Positions 61,590 through 64,000 of a DNA stretch of 64,000 bases are shown in pieces. The stretch is from assembly GCA_038501195.1 (NCBI GenBank), contig JBBPUQ010000010.1:3408001-3472000 (forward strand). Direction: 5' to 3'. The position numbers were made by a program, and so were the translations under genes. The notes under the pieces were generated by a model. It worked only from the letters and a program-made list of their open reading frames with translations, did not search any database and was not told where the DNA came from. Numbering within the stretch: the stretch's first letter is position 1; every line of letters starts with the position of its first letter. The DNA comes from Nemania diffusa (lineage: Eukaryota > Ascomycota > Sordariomycetes > Xylariales > Xylariaceae).

Positions 61590-64000
61590 ATGCGACTAAT
61601 TAAGACAGATACACTTTGTCTATACGAATTCGTGGCCACAGCCGTCCCGTCGTATGCTATCCTATCTCATACGCGGGGCTCACAAGAGTTAAGTTTTGAA
61701 GACCTTCTCAATCCCGAGACCGGGAGACGGAGGAAGGGATGGCATAAAGTCCAGAACGCTTGTCAGCTAGCTATGCAGAACGGGTTCTCCTATATCTGGA
61801 TAGACACATGCTGTATTGACCGAACCAGCTCAGCTGAGGAATCTGAAGCCATTAACAGCATGTTCAGTTGGTTCAAGAACGCCGATCAGTGCTTTGTCTA
61901 CTTAGAAGACGCTAATTCTATAGACCCGTCCGGTCTTAATAGATGCAGGTGGTTCACTCGCGGATGGACTCTTATCGAGCTTATCGCCCCAGCAAACATC
62001 TTTTTCTTTTCTCGCGAGTGGAAGCTCATAGGCTCACGTTCATCCCTCCGCGATATAATCTCGAGTATTACTGATATTGACCCCTTTATTCTTGCCGGGG
62101 GCGATTATAGTCAAGTTTGCGTAGCTAGGCGCATGTATTGGGCCTCAAAAAGGCACACGACCAGAGTTGAAGATGAGGCGTATTGTCTATTGGGTTTATT
62201 CGACGTCAACCTGCCTTTGCTGTACGGTGAAGGCCACAAGGCGTTTAGGAGGTTGCAAGAGGAAATTTATAAGTCCTTCGACGATCCTTCAATATTTGCA
62301 TGGCAGGAGAAAGTTGATTGGCAAGAGATGGCTCGGAAACTAGAGGGAGAACGACATTCTCGACTGACCTATCAAATTCGCGACGCCTTCGCCAAATCAC
62401 CAAGGGACTTTGCGCACTGTGGTGCAATATTTCCTCCTCTTGGAGTTGAGCCTGCTGTCAACGACGCTGATTCAGAAGATGAGTCCGAGTGGGATAACAT
62501 GTCAACAACAACTTCATCATCGCTTCAAACTTCAATAGATACGCCTACAGATTCGACTTTACACCACGTCATAGCCTTTCTTATTGACGACCCTGAAGTG
62601 TCTCCACTATTCCAGGCCGCATTGAAAAGGCCAGGCGTTAGTGTCGACAAATTCCAACACAAGCTCGTTCACATCCTTAAGTCTCTCGCTGTCGAGTTAG
62701 GCCAGGAAGCACAAGACTTTGAACAGCGGTCCTCTGCCATTTTTATTAGAAAAAAGCGCCGCGCTATTGGGTTAATGGTTACGGAAATGGTTACTGAGAG
62801 AACCTTAAAGCCTATTGAGCTGGAGCAAGATCCCGTAAAAGATCAACCAGGCGAGCTTGACGCAAACGAAGATTATATTACGGACCAAGATCAAGAAAGT
62901 TCAGAAGAAGATGAGAATGATAACCAACTCGAGGATCCTGAGGAAGTGGATGTTCAGTTGTTCTCCATCGCTACTTTTATCCGTTCCAGCAAAGCTTTCG
63001 AGCAGATGATTCAAAGACTACACAATCTTGCATACCCTTCATTTCGCTCTCGAGCAACGGAATGCATTGAAAATTTACTCAAAACAAAAACTCACGAATC
63101 CATTAATGTCCAGCACGCGATGGGGTCTAAAATGCGTCTGGTTGTCTCAGAGCTCTACTACTCAAAACCTAAGAACCTGTTTATTGACGACCATGACAAT
63201 TTATCACAACTCGAGCGGCTTCAATTAAAGTTAGAATTACTAACGGGGCAAAAATGGAATTGGTGGCCATTGGGGCAACCTAGGCTAGAACTCGGTCATG
63301 GAGAGTCAAGGCTCGGATGGATCTGCGTAAGTGTCCTAACCTCTACTGTCACGGATTGTGAATAGATGGCTAACTAGATATCGTATCTTTTGTAGTCATG
63401 TGGAGATCCTCGATGGGAAACTGTCCCAATAGAATTTGCTTTGCGTCTGTCTTCACTTATCAAGAAGTTTCCTGTCGCTAACAGTTCCCCCTTCCCCGCG
63501 CCCCCACCTCACACATTCAATCCGGCTCGTGGCACGACGTCAATTGTGAAGCCTTCAACTTCAACACCAGGTAGCTCTCCCAACGCCCCCGGCCGCGGAC
63601 CGACCGGAGGGGTTGCAAACACAAACACTTCTCTGCCTTCGCCTGTAGGCCAAAATAGTCAACAGCCATCAGGCCATCAAGCGAGGTTCATTTTCCTCGT
63701 AGCCAAGTTCGGACGATGTACACTAGACGATATCCCATCACTACAGCTGGACACAGCAGGTTTTGCTTCGGAGCTTCGCTCGACTTACTTGCGGCGCAAA
63801 GGCTTCTGGTCCTCATGGCTGTCTCCATATGAATTTTCGCACTGCGACTTTGCCAAGGTAAGCTACCACGACTACATAGTGACGGGGCCCTCACAAGTCA
63901 ACATAGCTGATAATGATCTCGAATAGTTTGAGAAATATCGCCCCAACGCCTACGCATACCGTGGGTATGGCCTCCCAGACCTAACGCTCAATCATTACTT
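61590..64000 (+). CDS. HET-domain (heterokaryon incompatibility) protein, partial at window edge
   Basis: The ATG at 61590 starts MRLIKTDTLCLYEF. Exons are 61590-63326, 63396-63857 and 63927 to beyond the window. Both introns are 69 nt (GTAAGT..TGTAG with a GCTAACT branch; GTAAGC..AATAG). The HET domain covers about residues 20-240: YAILSHTRG (22-30), YIWIDTCCID (68-77), EAINSMFSWF (86-95), RWFTRGWTLIELIAP (120-134), EDEAYCLLGLFDVNLPLLYG (194-213) and DDPSIFAW (231-238). This is the HET-E/HET-D-like subtype that triggers cell death when non-self strains fuse. The family usually has SHTWG and TLQEL; here Trp is Arg29 and Gln is Ile129. After the domain comes an acidic linker (about 425-460, many E, D and Q) and a long C-terminal region without NACHT or WD repeats in the visible part. 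Exon 2 includes a Pro/Ser-rich stretch, then KFGRCTLDDIPSLQLDTAGF. The gene continues past position 64000. Confidence 0.9.

Noticed and set aside
1..64000. CRISPR array, prokaryotic operon or phage system
   Set aside because: No regularly spaced repeats, and introns and gene families are clearly those of a filamentous fungus.

Overview
The window looks like a nuclear chromosome segment of a filamentous ascomycete. Its genes carry short introns of about 55-140 nt with GT..AG borders and CTAAC-type branch points. The gene families (Ctr copper transporter, ferric-reductase-type metalloreductase, HET-domain protein, DUF7924-like protein) are typical of Pezizomycotina. Two huge blocks are almost pure A+T with sharp edges, the pattern left by repeat-induced point mutation (RIP, C-to-T on both strands). 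The species cannot be told from the sequence alone.

Layout. 0.5-9.7 kb is a gene-bearing arm. It holds a small membrane protein, a four-exon Ctr copper transporter (minus strand), a divergent metalloreductase (plus strand), a 0.2-kb MITE, a GC-rich enoyl-reductase-like MDR protein, a decayed tail of an NAD-dependent epimerase/reductase, and a second MITE. About 9.72-20.24 kb is AT block 1, with no readable genes. 20.3-40.7 kb is a mixed island. It holds a long unrecognised gene split by one in-frame TAA, a SAM methyltransferase, a three-exon TupA-like secreted binding protein, degraded coding remnants, a DUF7924-like protein with AT-hooks, a two-exon dual-specificity phosphatase, and a prolyl-iminopeptidase pseudogene that has lost its catalytic serine region. 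About 40.86-61.03 kb is AT block 2. 61.6 kb to the right edge is a HET-domain gene that runs off the window.

AT block 2 can be partly read through its mutations. A pair of 310-bp direct repeats (46.5 and 53.35 kb), the second preceded by an A-run, bounds a 7.1-kb unit. On the plus strand that unit carries recognisable remains of a Ty3/Gypsy reverse transcriptase (about 50.4-50.75 kb) and integrase (about 51.7-52.35 kb). Catalytic Asp codons have become Asn codons, and Arg/Gln/Trp codons have become stops, as RIP predicts. This unit is nested inside an older insertion whose own LTR-like repeats lie at the block edges (about 40.7-41.0 and 60.9-61.18 kb). Each outer repeat is mutated only on its inward side. 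A diverged third copy lies at about 39.87-40.18 kb.

How the genes work together. The clearest functional pair is the divergent copper module: the metalloreductase would reduce Cu(II)/Fe(III) at the plasma membrane and Ctr would import Cu(I). A Mac1-type copper element is visible between them. The other genes show no obvious shared pathway. Nonsense codons of the kind C-to-T change produces (TAA, TAG) in otherwise open frames of the island suggest mild RIP outside the AT blocks, or ordinary decay.
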